A DNA stretch of 64,000 nt from Dyella sp. C11 (GTDB lineage Bacteria; Pseudomonadota; Gammaproteobacteria; Xanthomonadales; Rhodanobacteraceae): contig NZ_QAVX01000006.1 in NCBI RefSeq assembly GCF_003121485.1, positions 1 through 64,000 of the forward strand, read 5' to 3'. This document shows, piece by piece, positions 45,654 through 55,152 of this stretch (position 1 is the stretch's first letter; every line of letters starts with the position of its first letter). The notes under the pieces are model-generated. The model did not search any database. It was not told where the DNA came from and was given only the letters and a program-made list of their open reading frames with translations. The translations under genes were made by a program, and so were the position numbers.

Positions 45654-46856
45654 TCACCACCGCCAGAACGTTGCCACCGTACCGCTGGGCGCCTTGCCCG
45701 TGCCCGGCGGCAGCTGTACGAAGCCTTGCGTGCGCGGCAGCGAGGAAAAGTCACCGGACGTTTTCGACGGTACCGGAGTGGCCATCAACCGGCCCTGGTC
45801 GTCGGTTTTCACGTGAGCTGGAACAAAGCTCACCAGCATCGGATTGAGGTCGACCTCGCCGTCGAGACATACAGTTTCGGGCGAAATCGCCGACTCGCCC
45901 TGCGCTGCCCTCAAAGCCGGAAGCGCGTAGCGCGTGGCGCAAACCAGTGCCGAGACAGGGTTGCCCGGCAGCGCGAACACCACCTGCCCTCGCGGGCCAA
46001 GGCCGAACCACATCGGCTTGCCGGGCTTCTGAGCAATGCGATGCAGCACTTTGCGTACGCCTTGCGCGGCCAGTGCCTCGGGCACGTAGTCACGCTGACC
46101 CATCGACACACCACCGGAGAGCACGAGCACATCGTGCCGCTCCAGCAGCTCGGCAATGCGCACGCGCGTCTCGGCTTCGTCGTCGGCAATGTGCTCCATC
46201 ACCACCCGGTCGAATCCATGCAGGCGCAACGCGGCACGCACGGCGGTGTCGTTGGAGCGGCGAATCTGGCCTTCGCCAAGAGGGGCATCAACCTCCACCA
46301 GCTCGTCGCCGGTAGAAACGATGGCCATCGACGGCGTATTGGCCACCTCCACCTTCGCCACGCCATTCGCCGCGAGCAAGGCCATTTCCGCCGGCCCCAG
46401 GCGCATGCCGGAGGAAAGCAGCAGCGTTCCCTGGGTGCAGTCGGAACCGCGTCGATGGATGAACTGGCCGGCCATCGGGCGGCAATCATCCCGCAGGAGG
46501 TAGACATCGCCATCGCGCCGCAGCTGCTCGACGGGAATCACGCAGTCGCATCCATCAGGCAGCATGGCGCCCGTGGTGACTTCGAGGCATGCGTCGGCAT
46601 CGGCAAGCGACTGTCGACGCATGCCGGCCATTTGCGAACCGGCCACGCGAAGTCGTCGCGGCATCGCTTCCGACCAGCGCACGGCAATGCCATCCATCAT
46701 CACGCGATCAAACGGCGGGTGATCGTGTTCGGCATGCACGGATTGCCGGAGCACGCGGCCGACGGCATCGTCCAGCGACACTTGCCCGCTGCCGAACGAG
46801 GGCATGTGCTCGGCAATCAGGGCTTCGGCCTGGCTGACGCTGATCAGTTCGCTCAT
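45654..46856 (-). CDS. moeA: Molybdopterin molybdenumtransferase MoeA, copy 1
   Basis: A 400-residue MoeA that inserts molybdate into adenylated molybdopterin. Markers are FDRVMMDGIAVR, AMLPDGCDCVIPVEQ, IVSTGDELVE and SGGVSMGQRDYV, and the MPT-binding loop ALPGNPVSAL. The ATG at 46856 gives the conserved MSELISVSQAEALI start; longer starts at 46865, 46898 and 46925 exist and the last would overlap modC. It is one of two moeA genes in the same cluster, and less standard (no Cys-free deletion seen). Confidence 0.88.
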   Translation of the reverse strand: MSELISVSQAEALIAEHMPSFGSGQVSLDDAVGRVLRQSVHAEHDHPPFDRVMMDGIAVRWSEAMPRRLRVAGSQMAGMRRQSLADADACLEVTTGAMLPDGCDCVIPVEQLRRDGDVYLLRDDCRPMAGQFIHRRGSDCTQGTLLLSSGMRLGPAEMALLAANGVAKVEVANTPSMAIVSTGDELVEVDAPLGEGQIRRSNDTAVRAALRLHGFDRVVMEHIADDEAETRVRIAELLERHDVLVLSGGVSMGQRDYVPEALAAQGVRKVLHRIAQKPGKPMWFGLGPRGQVVFALPGNPVSALVCATRYALPALRAAQGESAISPETVCLDGEVDLNPMLVSFVPAHVKTDDQGRLMATPVPSKTSGDFSSLPRTQGFVQLPPGTGKAPSGTVATFWRW

Positions 46857-46908
46857 GGTGTCCATCGTGCCGGGAAAGGAATCCAGCTGCCACAGCATAT
46901 CGCCATGG

Positions 46909-47997
46909 TCAGATGCCCAGCGCAACGGCTTTTACCTGGGCCCAGGCATCGCTGCCGGGCGCCAGGCCCAGCGCATGCCAGGAGCGGCGGGTGATGCGTG
47001 CCAACAGCAGACTGCCGCCCGCATCCAGTTGCACGAGCACCTGGGAAGGATGGTCCGCGTCGGCCACCGCGACGATCCGGCAAGGCAGCTGATTGAGCGC
47101 ACTGGTGCCTACCTGGGGTACCCGGGCCACCACCACGTCGCGCGCACCGATGCGGCACCGCAGGCGTTGCCCCACCTGCTCGTGACGATAAGGCAGCCAC
47201 AGCTTTCCTCCCGGGAAAGCCAGCTGGATAAGCTGGTCGTGCGCGTCGTAATCCACCACCTGCCCTTCGATGACCGCCCCCACGGCCTCACCCAGCGTCG
47301 GCGGAAGATCCAGCCGTATCAGGGTGTCCTGCAAGCTGCCCTGCGCGACGACGTGTCCGGCATCCATCAGCACCAGGTGATCGGCGAGACGAGCCACTTC
47401 TTCCACGTTGTGGCTTACATAGATCATCGGCACGCGCAGCGAAGCGTGCAGTGACTCCAGGCAACCCAGCAGATCCGTGCGCGCCGTGCCGTCCAGCGCG
47501 GACAGGGGCTCGTCGAACAGCAACAACGCGGGATCGGAAAGCAACGCGCGAACCATGGATACGCGCTGGCGCTCGCCGCCGGACAGCGTATCGACACGAC
47601 GATCCAACAAAGCGTTCAGGCCAAAGCGTTCGACCAGTCCATCGCGATCCAGGTGCGCCGGGCGCCCCGCGCGTCGAAAGCCGAAATCCAGATTGCCCGC
47701 GACAGTGCGGTGCGTGAACAGGCCAGGCTCCTGGAACACGTAGCCGATGCGCCGGCGATGCGGCGGTATGAAGACGCGACGCTCGGTGTCCTGCCACACG
47801 GCCTGCCCGAAATTCACCCGGCCGACCGCATCGCGTTCCAGGCCGGCAATGGCCCGCAGGCAACTGGTCTTGCCTGCGCCCGAGGGGCCGAACAAGGCGG
47901 TGATGCCCTGCGCAGGCAGCGTCAGGTCGACGTCAAACGCCAGTGCCCCGCGGCGCCAGCCAAGCCTGGCGTGCAGTCCATGCGCCGCCTCAGTCAC
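46909..47997 (-). CDS. modC: Molybdate ABC transporter ATPase ModC
   Basis: A 362-residue ABC ATPase. Walker [10 protein letters not shown] is at about 37-45, signature [16 protein letters not shown] and Walker [14 protein letters not shown] follow, with the switch His in [13 protein letters not shown]. The C-terminal third is the molybdate-binding TOBE (MopI-like) domain, with [13 protein letters not shown] and [20 protein letters not shown]. The start is a GTG at 47997, overlapping modB by eight bases. Function depends on ModB, which is interrupted here. Confidence 0.92.
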   Translation of the reverse strand: MTEAAHGLHARLGWRRGALAFDVDLTLPAQGITALFGPSGAGKTSCLRAIAGLERDAVGRVNFGQAVWQDTERRVFIPPHRRRIGYVFQEPGLFTHRTVAGNLDFGFRRAGRPAHLDRDGLVERFGLNALLDRRVDTLSGGERQRVSMVRALLSDPALLLFDEPLSALDGTARTDLLGCLESLHASLRVPMIYVSHNVEEVARLADHLVLMDAGHVVAQGSLQDTLIRLDLPPTLGEAVGAVIEGQVVDYDAHDQLIQLAFPGGKLWLPYRHEQVGQRLRCRIGARDVVVARVPQVGTSALNQLPCRIVAVADADHPSQVLVQLDAGGSLLLARITRRSWHALGLAPGSDAWAQVKAVALGI

Positions 47998-48673
47998 GTG
48001 CCGGCCTGCGCGTGCGCAACAGCGACATGGCGAGCAACGCCGCAAACGACACGGCCAACAGGCAGAGCGACAACACGTTGGCCTGATGGTATTCGCCGGC
48101 CTGCACGTGATCGTAGATGCGCATCGACAGCACGCGCGTCTGCCCGGGTATGTTGCCGCCAATCATCAGCACCACGCCGAATTCGCCCACCGTGTGGGCA
48201 AAGCCGAGCACGGCTGCCGTGACCACGCCCGGCAAAGCAAGCGGAAGCGCAACGGTGAAGAAGCGATCCAGCGGGCCGGCGCCCAAACAGGCGGCCACTT
48301 CCAGCGGTCGACGTCCCACGGCTTCGAACGCGTTGTGCAACGGCTGCACCACGAATGGCAGCGAATACAGCATCGACGCCACCACCAATCCTTTGAAGGT
48401 GAACGGCAACGCGGCCCACCCCATCGCCGCCAAGGCTCGCCCCACCATACCGTTAGGTCCCAACAGCATCAGCAGGTAGAAACCCAGCACGGTGGGCGGC
48501 TATACCAGCGGCAATGCGACCACGGCGGCCAACGGCCGACGCCAGCGCGAGCGCGTGTGCGCCAGCCACCAGGCCAGCGGCAGTCCCAGCCCCAGCAACA
48601 GCAAGGTGACCGTGGTCGCGAGCCGCAACGTCAGGCCCAACGCTTCCATGTCCGCCTGGGTCAGCAGCCCCAT
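47990..48673 (-). pseudogene. modB: modB interrupted by an amber codon
   Basis: The permease frame starts at an ATG at 48673 (MGLLTQADMEALGLTLRLAT) and reads 57 codons to LPLV. Then a TAG (48502-48500) stops it. In the same frame the family sequence continues ([17 protein letters not shown]) to 47990, for a total of about 227 codons, a normal ModB length. One base change (TTG to TAG) would explain it, since the ModB family has LPLVLPPTVLG here. The remainder keeps the EAA-type loop ([21 protein letters not shown]). Starts inside the second part, such as the GTG at 48490, would lose the first helix. Sequencing error cannot be excluded. Confidence 0.85.
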
Positions 48674-48682
48674 GAACGTGGC

Positions 48683-49459
48683 TCAGTGCGCCGTGTCGTC
48701 GGGCAGGTTGAACCCGTAGCGCGAAAGAATCGCCTTGCCCTGCGCGCCCTGCACGTAGCTGGCGAAATCCTGGGCGAGAGCGTTGTCCTTGCCGCGTTGC
48801 GTGAGCACGAAGCTCTGCTTCAGCGGCTCATAGAGCGACGGCGGCACCGGCACGAACGAGCCCTTTACCGTCGAGTTCACCACCAGCGATTCGGCCACCA
48901 GACCTACCTGCGCGTTGCCGCTTTGTGCGAACTGCGCGGTCTGGCTGATGTTGTCACCAAACACCAGTCGCGATTGCACCTGATCCCAGATGCCAGCGGC
49001 GCGCAACGCCTGTTCGGCCCGCTTGCCATATGGCGCGTGCTGAGGATTGGCGATGGCGATGCGACCAAACTTCGGCTGCGCGAGATCCGCCACCTGCACG
49101 CCTTTCATGTCGATGCTCGCGCTCCACATCACCAGGTGCCCGAGCGCGTACGGCACCGGCGTTCCACCCGCCTTGCCGTGATCGACCAGTTGCTGCGGGT
49201 AGCCGCTGTCCGCCGAAAAGAACAGTTCGAACGGCGCGCCCTGCTCGATCTGCGTGAGCAGGTTGCCGGACGAGCCGTACACCACGTCGATGCGGCTGTC
49301 GGGATGATCGTGGCGATAAGCCGCCACCACGTCGTCGAGCGCCTGGTGAAGATCCGCCGCGGCGGCGACGGTGATGTGATTGTCTGCGGGCGCAGCCGTC
49401 GTCACCGACGTCCACACCGCACCCAGTACCAGCAAACCTTGCAGCAGCCGACGGATCAT
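48683..49459 (-). CDS. modA: Molybdate-binding periplasmic protein ModA
   Basis: A 258-residue binding protein with a signal peptide (MIRRLLQGLLVLGAVWTSVTTAAPA). The mature sequence starts ITVAAAADLHQALDDV and has YGSSGNLLTQIEQGAPFELFFSAD, carrying the Ser residues that contact molybdate, and GDNISQTAQFAQSGNAQVGLV. The ATG at 49459 has AGAGGAG at good distance; the longer frame is rejected. It overlaps nothing but is only nine bases upstream of modB. Confidence 0.93.
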   Translation of the reverse strand: MIRRLLQGLLVLGAVWTSVTTAAPADNHITVAAAADLHQALDDVVAAYRHDHPDSRIDVVYGSSGNLLTQIEQGAPFELFFSADSGYPQQLVDHGKAGGTPVPYALGHLVMWSASIDMKGVQVADLAQPKFGRIAIANPQHAPYGKRAEQALRAAGIWDQVQSRLVFGDNISQTAQFAQSGNAQVGLVAESLVVNSTVKGSFVPVPPSLYEPLKQSFVLTQRGKDNALAQDFASYVQGAQGKAILSRYGFNLPDDTAH

Positions 49460-49515
49460 CCCATTGCTCCTCTGGCGGTGTTTGGCAGATGTGCCGGAGA
49501 GTAGCCCAAGCCGTG

Positions 49516-49869
49516 TCAAAGACGGTGTTTGTCCGGGTAGCGGTGTTTCACGCTGTCGCGCACGTCCACGTCGAACCGCAATTCCAGCGGCGCGCCCTCC
49601 CCGCTTTCCAGCTGGAACGACAGGCCTTCGCGGGTGGGCAGGCGGGCGGCATGGGCGCGCACGTCGTCCAGCGGCAAGTCGATGGTCCAGGCGTCCGGCT
49701 GCCCGTCGAACCGGGCCGCGTTACTGGGCACGGCTTGCAGCGTGCACGACAGCGACATCTGCAGGGTGAAACGCGTGCGACCCACCACGGGACGTTCGCC
49801 GAGCAACACGGCCAGTTCGTCTTCGTTGACGCGTACGCGCAGGCTTTGGCCTTCGATCTGCAATTTCAT
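49516..49869 (-). CDS. Conserved protein of unknown function in molybdenum cluster
   Basis: A 117-residue protein I do not recognise. It has no signal peptide, cysteine cluster or membrane span. It begins MKLQIEGQSLRVRVNEDELAVLLGERPVVGRT and is rich in hydrophobic/charged alternations suggesting a beta-rich fold. The ATG at 49869 follows GGGAG and the stop of moeA copy 2 at 49872, so the two are coupled. Placement between moeA and modA suggests a Mo-related role; that is inference. Confidence 0.75.
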   Translation of the reverse strand: MKLQIEGQSLRVRVNEDELAVLLGERPVVGRTRFTLQMSLSCTLQAVPSNAARFDGQPDAWTIDLPLDDVRAHAARLPTREGLSFQLESGEGAPLELRFDVDVRDSVKHRYPDKHRL

Positions 49870-49871
49870 GA

Positions 49872-51128
49872 TCACGCTCCCGTTGGATACGTACCGACGC
49901 CCGGCGGCGTCCCTGGCTGCAGGCTGGCAATGCGAACCGGCTTGCCAGCATCAACGCTTTGTTCACTACCCTGCAGCATCACCCATGCATTCGCTTGCGC
50001 GAACGGCTGTATGCGAAACGGCTGCTGTTGCGCGAGCACCTGCGCATGAAGGCGGCCGTCCTCACCCTGCGCCACGCTGGCCCGCAGGAAATGCAGCAGG
50101 CCGCCTTTCAGTTGCTGCGGCGTATCCAGCACGGCCTGCATCGTGCGCTCCGGTTGCTCGCCGTGCATGGCGCGCAGCACCGGCGCAATGAAAAAGCGCA
50201 AGCCCACGGCCACCGCCATCGGCGTGCCGGGCAACGCGAAAACCAGGGCATCGCCAAGCACGGCCGCCAGCTGCGGCTTGCCGGGGCGAATGGCCACCTT
50301 GTGGAACAGCACGCGCGCGCCCAGCTGCGCCAGTGCATCCGGGACGAAGTCGTAACGTCCCATGGACACGGCACCCGTGCTGACGATCAGATCCGCGCCC
50401 ACAGCGCGTGCACGATTCACCGCCGCTACGAAGGTGCCGCTGGTGTCGTCCACCGTTTCGCAGGCGAGCACGTGCGCGCCCAGCCCGGCGAAAGCGGCCA
50501 CGAGATAGGGTCCGTTTGAGCCGTAGATCTGACCATCACCCAGCGCTTGCGTGGGGTCGGCCTGCAATTCCTTGCCCGTGCAGATGATGGCCACGCGCGG
50601 TGCGCGAACGACCGCGACCGAGGCCACCCCAAGCGCGGCCAGCAGCATGATGTGGCTGGGTTCGATGCGCGTACCGGCCTTGATGGTCACCGCGCCCTTG
50701 GCCACGTCGCTCCCGGCATAACGTACGTTCGCTTTCGGCGGCAGCACATCGAGCAGGCGGATGCGCGCGGGCGAACCATCCGCGTGTCGCTCAAGCAGTT
50801 CGGTGCGTTCCACCGGCACCACGGTATCGAGACCGTCGGGGAGTCGCGCGCCGGTCATGATCTCCCACGCCACGCCTTCCGATGCCCTCGCCGTATCGCC
50901 CGCGGCCTGCGAGCCTTGCACCACGTGTTCGGAACCGGCAGCCAGTGCGCCCGCGGCATGCAATGCATAGCCATCCATGGCGGAGTGATCGAACGACGGC
51001 AGGTCCATCGGGCTCACCACATCACTCGCCAGCACCTTGCCCAGCGCGCCGGCTGTTGCACAGGCCACGGCATCGAGCGGCCTGGCGTGCCGCAGCAGTC
51101 CGATCAGGGCGTCGTCATAACCGATCAT
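49872..51128 (-). CDS. moeA: Molybdopterin molybdenumtransferase MoeA, copy 2
   Basis: A 418-residue MoeA paralog. It starts MIGYDDALIGLLRHARPL and carries SFDHSAMDGYALH, ARLPDGLDTVVPVE, IICTGKEL, STGAVSMGRYDFV and FALPGTPMAV. The two MoeA copies diverge strongly, so one may serve a different cofactor form or have a specialised partner. The ATG at 51128 is chosen by homology; the frame extends to a GTG at 51227 that would add 33 residues without domain. It is the first gene of the minus-strand molybdenum block, divergent from the formate dehydrogenase operon. Confidence 0.88.
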   Translation of the reverse strand: MIGYDDALIGLLRHARPLDAVACATAGALGKVLASDVVSPMDLPSFDHSAMDGYALHAAGALAAGSEHVVQGSQAAGDTARASEGVAWEIMTGARLPDGLDTVVPVERTELLERHADGSPARIRLLDVLPPKANVRYAGSDVAKGAVTIKAGTRIEPSHIMLLAALGVASVAVVRAPRVAIICTGKELQADPTQALGDGQIYGSNGPYLVAAFAGLGAHVLACETVDDTSGTFVAAVNRARAVGADLIVSTGAVSMGRYDFVPDALAQLGARVLFHKVAIRPGKPQLAAVLGDALVFALPGTPMAVAVGLRFFIAPVLRAMHGEQPERTMQAVLDTPQQLKGGLLHFLRASVAQGEDGRLHAQVLAQQQPFRIQPFAQANAWVMLQGSEQSVDAGKPVRIASLQPGTPPGVGTYPTGA

Positions 51129-51388
51129 GCGAAAGCGTGGCCTGGGTCGTGGCGCAATGGCGTATGTCTTCGCATGCTCCGTGTGAGCGCGGCGGCATGC
51201 AAGGGCTTTGGACGTTTCCGTTGTCACAATCCGTTGCGCCGCAGCAACACCGTGAGTGCCAATTGGGCATAGTGCGGTTTCAGTGCAGGGCGTTCGACCA
51301 TGGTCGGCTGGCGCAGCCTCCGTGGCAGTTCAAAGATCGCGCGTGATACGGGCTGGGGAGCCCGGCAACCATCAAGGGGGAGATGCTC

Positions 51389-53038
51389 ATGGTAGGTGAT
51401 GCAGACGTCCTGACTTCGGCGCGCGATGACGCGCCGTCCGTGCTGTCCCGGGAACGAACGATTGCCGGGCCGCGCTTCAACCGCTGGCTGGTGCCGCCAG
51501 CGGCGTTGGCGATCCACCTGAGCATCGGCATGGCCTATGGCTTTTCCGTGTTCTGGCTGCCGATGACCAAGCTGTTGTCGGAAGCCGATCCGGCCGCCTG
51601 CGCCAACCTGGGCTTTCTCGCCCAGCTGTTCACCACGGCCTGCAACTGGACCGTGCCGGCGGTGAACCACATCTTCGAAACCTTCATCGCCGTGCTCGGC
51701 ATTTCGGCCGCCATCTGGGGCAAGTGGCTGGAACACGCGGGACCGCGCAAAGCCGGCTTCGTGGCCGCGTTGTGCTGGGGCGGCGGCCTGGTGGTCGGTG
51801 GCATCGGTGTGTCGATGCACCAGTTGTGGCTGGTCTACCTGGGGGCGGGCGTACTCGGCGGCATCGGACAAGGGCTGGGCTACATCACGCCCGTATCCAC
51901 GCTGATCAAATGGTTCCCCGACCGGCGAGGACTGGCGACCGGCTTCGCCATCATGGGTTACGGCGGCGGCGCCATGATCGGCGCTCCAATTGCCGTGGCG
52001 CTGATGCAGAAGTTCTCCAGCGGCGGCGTACCGGGCGTGTCGTCCACGCTGATCTGCATGGGCGCCATTTATCTCATGGCGATGATGGCGGGCGCGTTCG
52101 GCTTCCGCGTACCACCTTCCGGCTGGCGCCCGTTGGGCTGGACGCCGAGCGAGTCGACCAACAAGCTGATCACGCATCGTCACGTGCACCTCAGCCGCGC
52201 GTGGAAAACGCCGCAGTTCTGGCTGATCTGGATGGTGCTGTGCATGAACGTCACCGCCGGCATCGGCGTGCTGTCCATGGCCAGCCCCATGTTCCAGGAC
52301 GTGTTTGGCGGTCGACTGCTGGGACTGGATTCGTCCGTGGTGTTGAGCACGGCACAGAAGGCCGCCATCGCGGCATCCGCCGCCGGCCTCGTCGGCCTGA
52401 TCAGCCTGTTCAACAGCCTGGGGCGCATCTTCTGGGCGTCGACCTCCGACTTCATCGGTCGCAAGAAGACGTACTTCATCTTCTTCGCGCTGGGCATCGT
52501 GCTTTATTGCCTGCTGCCGACACTGGGCCACATGGGTATGGCCGCCCTGTTCGTGCTGGCGGTATGCGTGATCCTGTCGATGTACGGCGGTGGTTTTGCC
52601 ACGGTGCCGGCGTACCTGTCGGACATCTTCGGCACGCAGATGGTTGGCGCCATCCACGGCCGCCTGCTCACCGCATGGTCGGTGGCCGGCGTCGCCGGGC
52701 CCTTCCTGATTGCCGCCGTGCGCCAGGCGCAGCTGGATGCGGGAGTTGCAAAGAACCTCGTTTACGATCGCACGCTCTATATCCTTGCCGTTCTGCTGCT
52801 GGTGGGCATGATCTGCAACCTGCTGATCAAACCGGTGAAGGAAACCGCGTTGATGAGCGAGCAGGAACTGGAACGCGAAAAATCGCTGCAGCACGAAGCC
52901 GTTTCGGTGTCCGCACGTGCACAGGACGCCGCCCGCGGCGGCTTTGGCGCCGTCGGTTTCGTCGCCTGGGCACTGGTAGGCATTCCGTTCCTGATCGGCG
53001 TATGGATAGCGATAAGCAAGGCCGCGGCCTTGTTCTGA
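51389..53038 (+). CDS. OFA-family MFS transporter
   Basis: A 549-residue major facilitator of the oxalate/formate antiporter group. It has 12 predicted helices and the segments WLVPPAALAIHLSIGMAYGFSVFWLPMTKLL, GGIGQGLGYITPVSTLIKWFPDRRGLATGFAIMGYGGGAMIG and LGRIFWASTSDFIGRKKTYF. Its place at the head of the formate dehydrogenase operon, 22 bases before fdsG, makes formate (or oxalate/formate) the probable substrate. The ATG at 51389 is chosen because the strong AAGGGGGAG lies six bases upstream, rather than immediately abutting the ATG at 51383. Confidence 0.88.
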   Translation: MVGDADVLTSARDDAPSVLSRERTIAGPRFNRWLVPPAALAIHLSIGMAYGFSVFWLPMTKLLSEADPAACANLGFLAQLFTTACNWTVPAVNHIFETFIAVLGISAAIWGKWLEHAGPRKAGFVAALCWGGGLVVGGIGVSMHQLWLVYLGAGVLGGIGQGLGYITPVSTLIKWFPDRRGLATGFAIMGYGGGAMIGAPIAVALMQKFSSGGVPGVSSTLICMGAIYLMAMMAGAFGFRVPPSGWRPLGWTPSESTNKLITHRHVHLSRAWKTPQFWLIWMVLCMNVTAGIGVLSMASPMFQDVFGGRLLGLDSSVVLSTAQKAAIAASAAGLVGLISLFNSLGRIFWASTSDFIGRKKTYFIFFALGIVLYCLLPTLGHMGMAALFVLAVCVILSMYGGGFATVPAYLSDIFGTQMVGAIHGRLLTAWSVAGVAGPFLIAAVRQAQLDAGVAKNLVYDRTLYILAVLLLVGMICNLLIKPVKETALMSEQELEREKSLQHEAVSVSARAQDAARGGFGAVGFVAWALVGIPFLIGVWIAISKAAALF

Positions 53039-53060
53039 TCAAGATAGACAAGGTGGAAAC

Positions 53061-53561
53061 ATGAAACGCGCGGTAAACGGCCCGTCGCTGGCGGACATTC
53101 CCGAAAACATCCGCATCGTCGTACTTGAAGTGACGGAACGACTGAAAGACACCCCCGGCGCCCTGCTTCCCGTGCTGCACGGCATTCAGGATGCGCTGGG
53201 TTACGTGCCCGAAGCATCCGTGCCCCTCATCGCCCGCGAGCTGAACCTCTCGCGGGCCGATGTGCACGGCGTCATCAGCTTCTATCACTACTTCCGGCAG
53301 AAGCCCGCGGGGCGGCATGTGATCCACCTTTGCCGGGCGGAATCGTGCCAGGCCATGGGTGCCGTCACGCTGGAAAAACATGTGAAACAGCGCCTGGGCG
53401 TAGACTTTCACGAGACGACGAAAGACGGCCAATACACGCTGGAGCCGGTTTATTGCCTGGGCAACTGCGCGTGTTCGCCGGCCATGATGGTGGATGGCGA
53501 GCTGCAGGGTCGCGTGACACCCGAACGTTTCGACGCCTGGCTTGCCGCGGAGGTTGAATGA
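53061..53561 (+). CDS. fdsG: NAD-dependent formate dehydrogenase gamma subunit FdsG
   Basis: A 166-residue thioredoxin-like [2Fe-2S] protein of the NuoE family. Cluster cysteines are in CRAESC (about residues 94-99) and CLGNCAC (about 133-137). The N-terminal helical domain ends GYVPEASVPLIARELNLSRADVHGVISFYHYF. It passes electrons between the FMN subunit and the alpha subunit. It overlaps fdsB by four bases. Confidence 0.94.
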   Translation: MKRAVNGPSLADIPENIRIVVLEVTERLKDTPGALLPVLHGIQDALGYVPEASVPLIARELNLSRADVHGVISFYHYFRQKPAGRHVIHLCRAESCQAMGAVTLEKHVKQRLGVDFHETTKDGQYTLEPVYCLGNCACSPAMMVDGELQGRVTPERFDAWLAAEVE

Positions 53562-55111
53562 GCATCACGGTCTACGTGCCACGCGATGCCAGTGCGCTGT
53601 CGCTGGGAGCCGACGCGGTGGCCGACGCCATCGCGTCGGAAGCGGCTCGCCGTGGTATCGACGTGCATGTCGTGCGCAACGGATCACGCGGCCTGTTCTG
53701 GCTTGAGCCGCTGGTGGAAGTGGCCACGGCAGAAGGCCGCATCGCGTATGGCCCGGTGCAGGCCGACGACGTGGCATCCCTGTTCGATGCAGGCTTCCTG
53801 CATGCCGGTGATCACGCGCTCGCGCTCGGCCCTGCGGAATCCATCGATTACCTAAAACGGCAACAGCGACTGACGTTCGCCCGTGTCGGCATCGTCGACC
53901 CGCGCAGCCTGGAGGATTACCTCGCGCACGGCGGCTATCGCGGCCTGGAGAACGCGCTGCGCATGAGCGGCTCGGACATCGTGCAGACGGTGACGGACTC
54001 GGGCCTGCGTGGACGCGGCGGCGCCGCCTTTCCCACGGGCATCAAGTGGAAAACGTGCCTGGACGCGAAAGCCGACCAGAAGTACGTGGCCTGCAATGCC
54101 GACGAAGGTGACTCAGGCACCTACGCCGACCGCATGATCATGGAAGGCGATCCGTTCGTGCTGCTGGAAGGCATGACCATTGCCGGCATCGCGACGGGCG
54201 CTACGCACGGTTACATCTACCTGCGTGTGGAATACCCGCATGCGCAGCGGTCACTGCTCGCCGCCATCGCTGCCGCCGAAGCACATGGCTATCTCGGCAA
54301 TGACGTGCGCGGCAGTGGCAACGCGTTCCACATCGAGGTTCGCCTGGGCGGCGGCGCGTACATCTGCGGCGAAGAAACCTCCATGTTGGAGTCGCTGGAA
54401 GGCAAGCGCGGCCAGGTGCGCGTGAAGCCGCCACTGCCCGCCATCCACGGATTGTTCGGCAAGCCGACGGTGATCAACAACGTGATCACCTTCTCATCGG
54501 TGCCGGTGATCCTCGACAAGGGCGCAGAACACTATCGCGACTACGGTAGCGGCAAATCACGCGGCACGTTGCCCCTCCAGCTCGCGGGCAACCTGAAGCG
54601 CCCCGGCCTGGTGGAACTCGCTTTTGGCACGAGCCTGCGCGAACTCATCGAAGGTTACGGCGGTGGCACGGCCAGCGGGCGGCCGGTGCGCGCGGTGCAG
54701 GTCGGCGGCCCTCTGGGTGCCTACATTCCCGCCTCCCGACTCGATGCACCCATCGACTATGAAGGTTTTGCGGCCATCGGCGGCATGCTCGGCCATGGTG
54801 GCGTGGTGGTCTTCGACGACACGGTGAACATGGCGGCGCAGGCGCGTTACGCCATGGAATTCTGCGCCATCGAATCCTGCGGCAAATGCACGCCTTGCCG
54901 CATCGGTTCCACCCGCGGCGTGGAAGTGATCGACCGCATGATGGTTAGCGACAACGCCGGTCGTCAGCGCGACGAAGTACTGCTGCGCGATCTCTGCCAC
55001 ACCATGGTCGCCGGCTCGCTCTGCGCACTCGGCGGCATGGCGCCCTTTCCCGTGCTCAGCGCGCTGGATCATTTCCACGAAGATTTCGTGGCTTCGGATG
55101 TTGCGAGTTGA
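53558..55111 (+). CDS. fdsB: Formate dehydrogenase beta subunit FdsB
   Basis: A 517-residue NuoF-like flavoprotein that reduces NAD+. The N-terminal 110 residues are a thioredoxin-like domain; the NADH/FMN domain has GLRGRGGAAFPTGIKW, CNADEGDSGTYADR and GAYICGEETSMLESLEGKRGQ. The [4Fe-4S] site is ESCGKCTPCRIGS with a fourth Cys near DLCHTM. Lengths and order of motifs match FdsB of Cupriavidus and Rhodobacter. A class A repeat lies between this gene and fdsA. Confidence 0.95.
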   Translation: MSITVYVPRDASALSLGADAVADAIASEAARRGIDVHVVRNGSRGLFWLEPLVEVATAEGRIAYGPVQADDVASLFDAGFLHAGDHALALGPAESIDYLKRQQRLTFARVGIVDPRSLEDYLAHGGYRGLENALRMSGSDIVQTVTDSGLRGRGGAAFPTGIKWKTCLDAKADQKYVACNADEGDSGTYADRMIMEGDPFVLLEGMTIAGIATGATHGYIYLRVEYPHAQRSLLAAIAAAEAHGYLGNDVRGSGNAFHIEVRLGGGAYICGEETSMLESLEGKRGQVRVKPPLPAIHGLFGKPTVINNVITFSSVPVILDKGAEHYRDYGSGKSRGTLPLQLAGNLKRPGLVELAFGTSLRELIEGYGGGTASGRPVRAVQVGGPLGAYIPASRLDAPIDYEGFAAIGGMLGHGGVVVFDDTVNMAAQARYAMEFCAIESCGKCTPCRIGSTRGVEVIDRMMVSDNAGRQRDEVLLRDLCHTMVAGSLCALGGMAPFPVLSALDHFHEDFVASDVAS

Positions 55112-55152
55112 AACGCATGTTCAACAATCTTCGCCAGGCCCACTCCCCTCAC

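Noticed and set aside
48500-48502. Programmed read-through or pyrrolysine at the modB TAG
   Set aside because: No following signal element, no pyrrolysine genes in view, and the family has ordinary Leu here; mutation or sequence error is simpler.
51224-52894. 556-codon minus-strand frame across the OFA transporter
   Set aside because: Shadow of a 12-helix transporter; no hydrophobic or domain pattern of its own.
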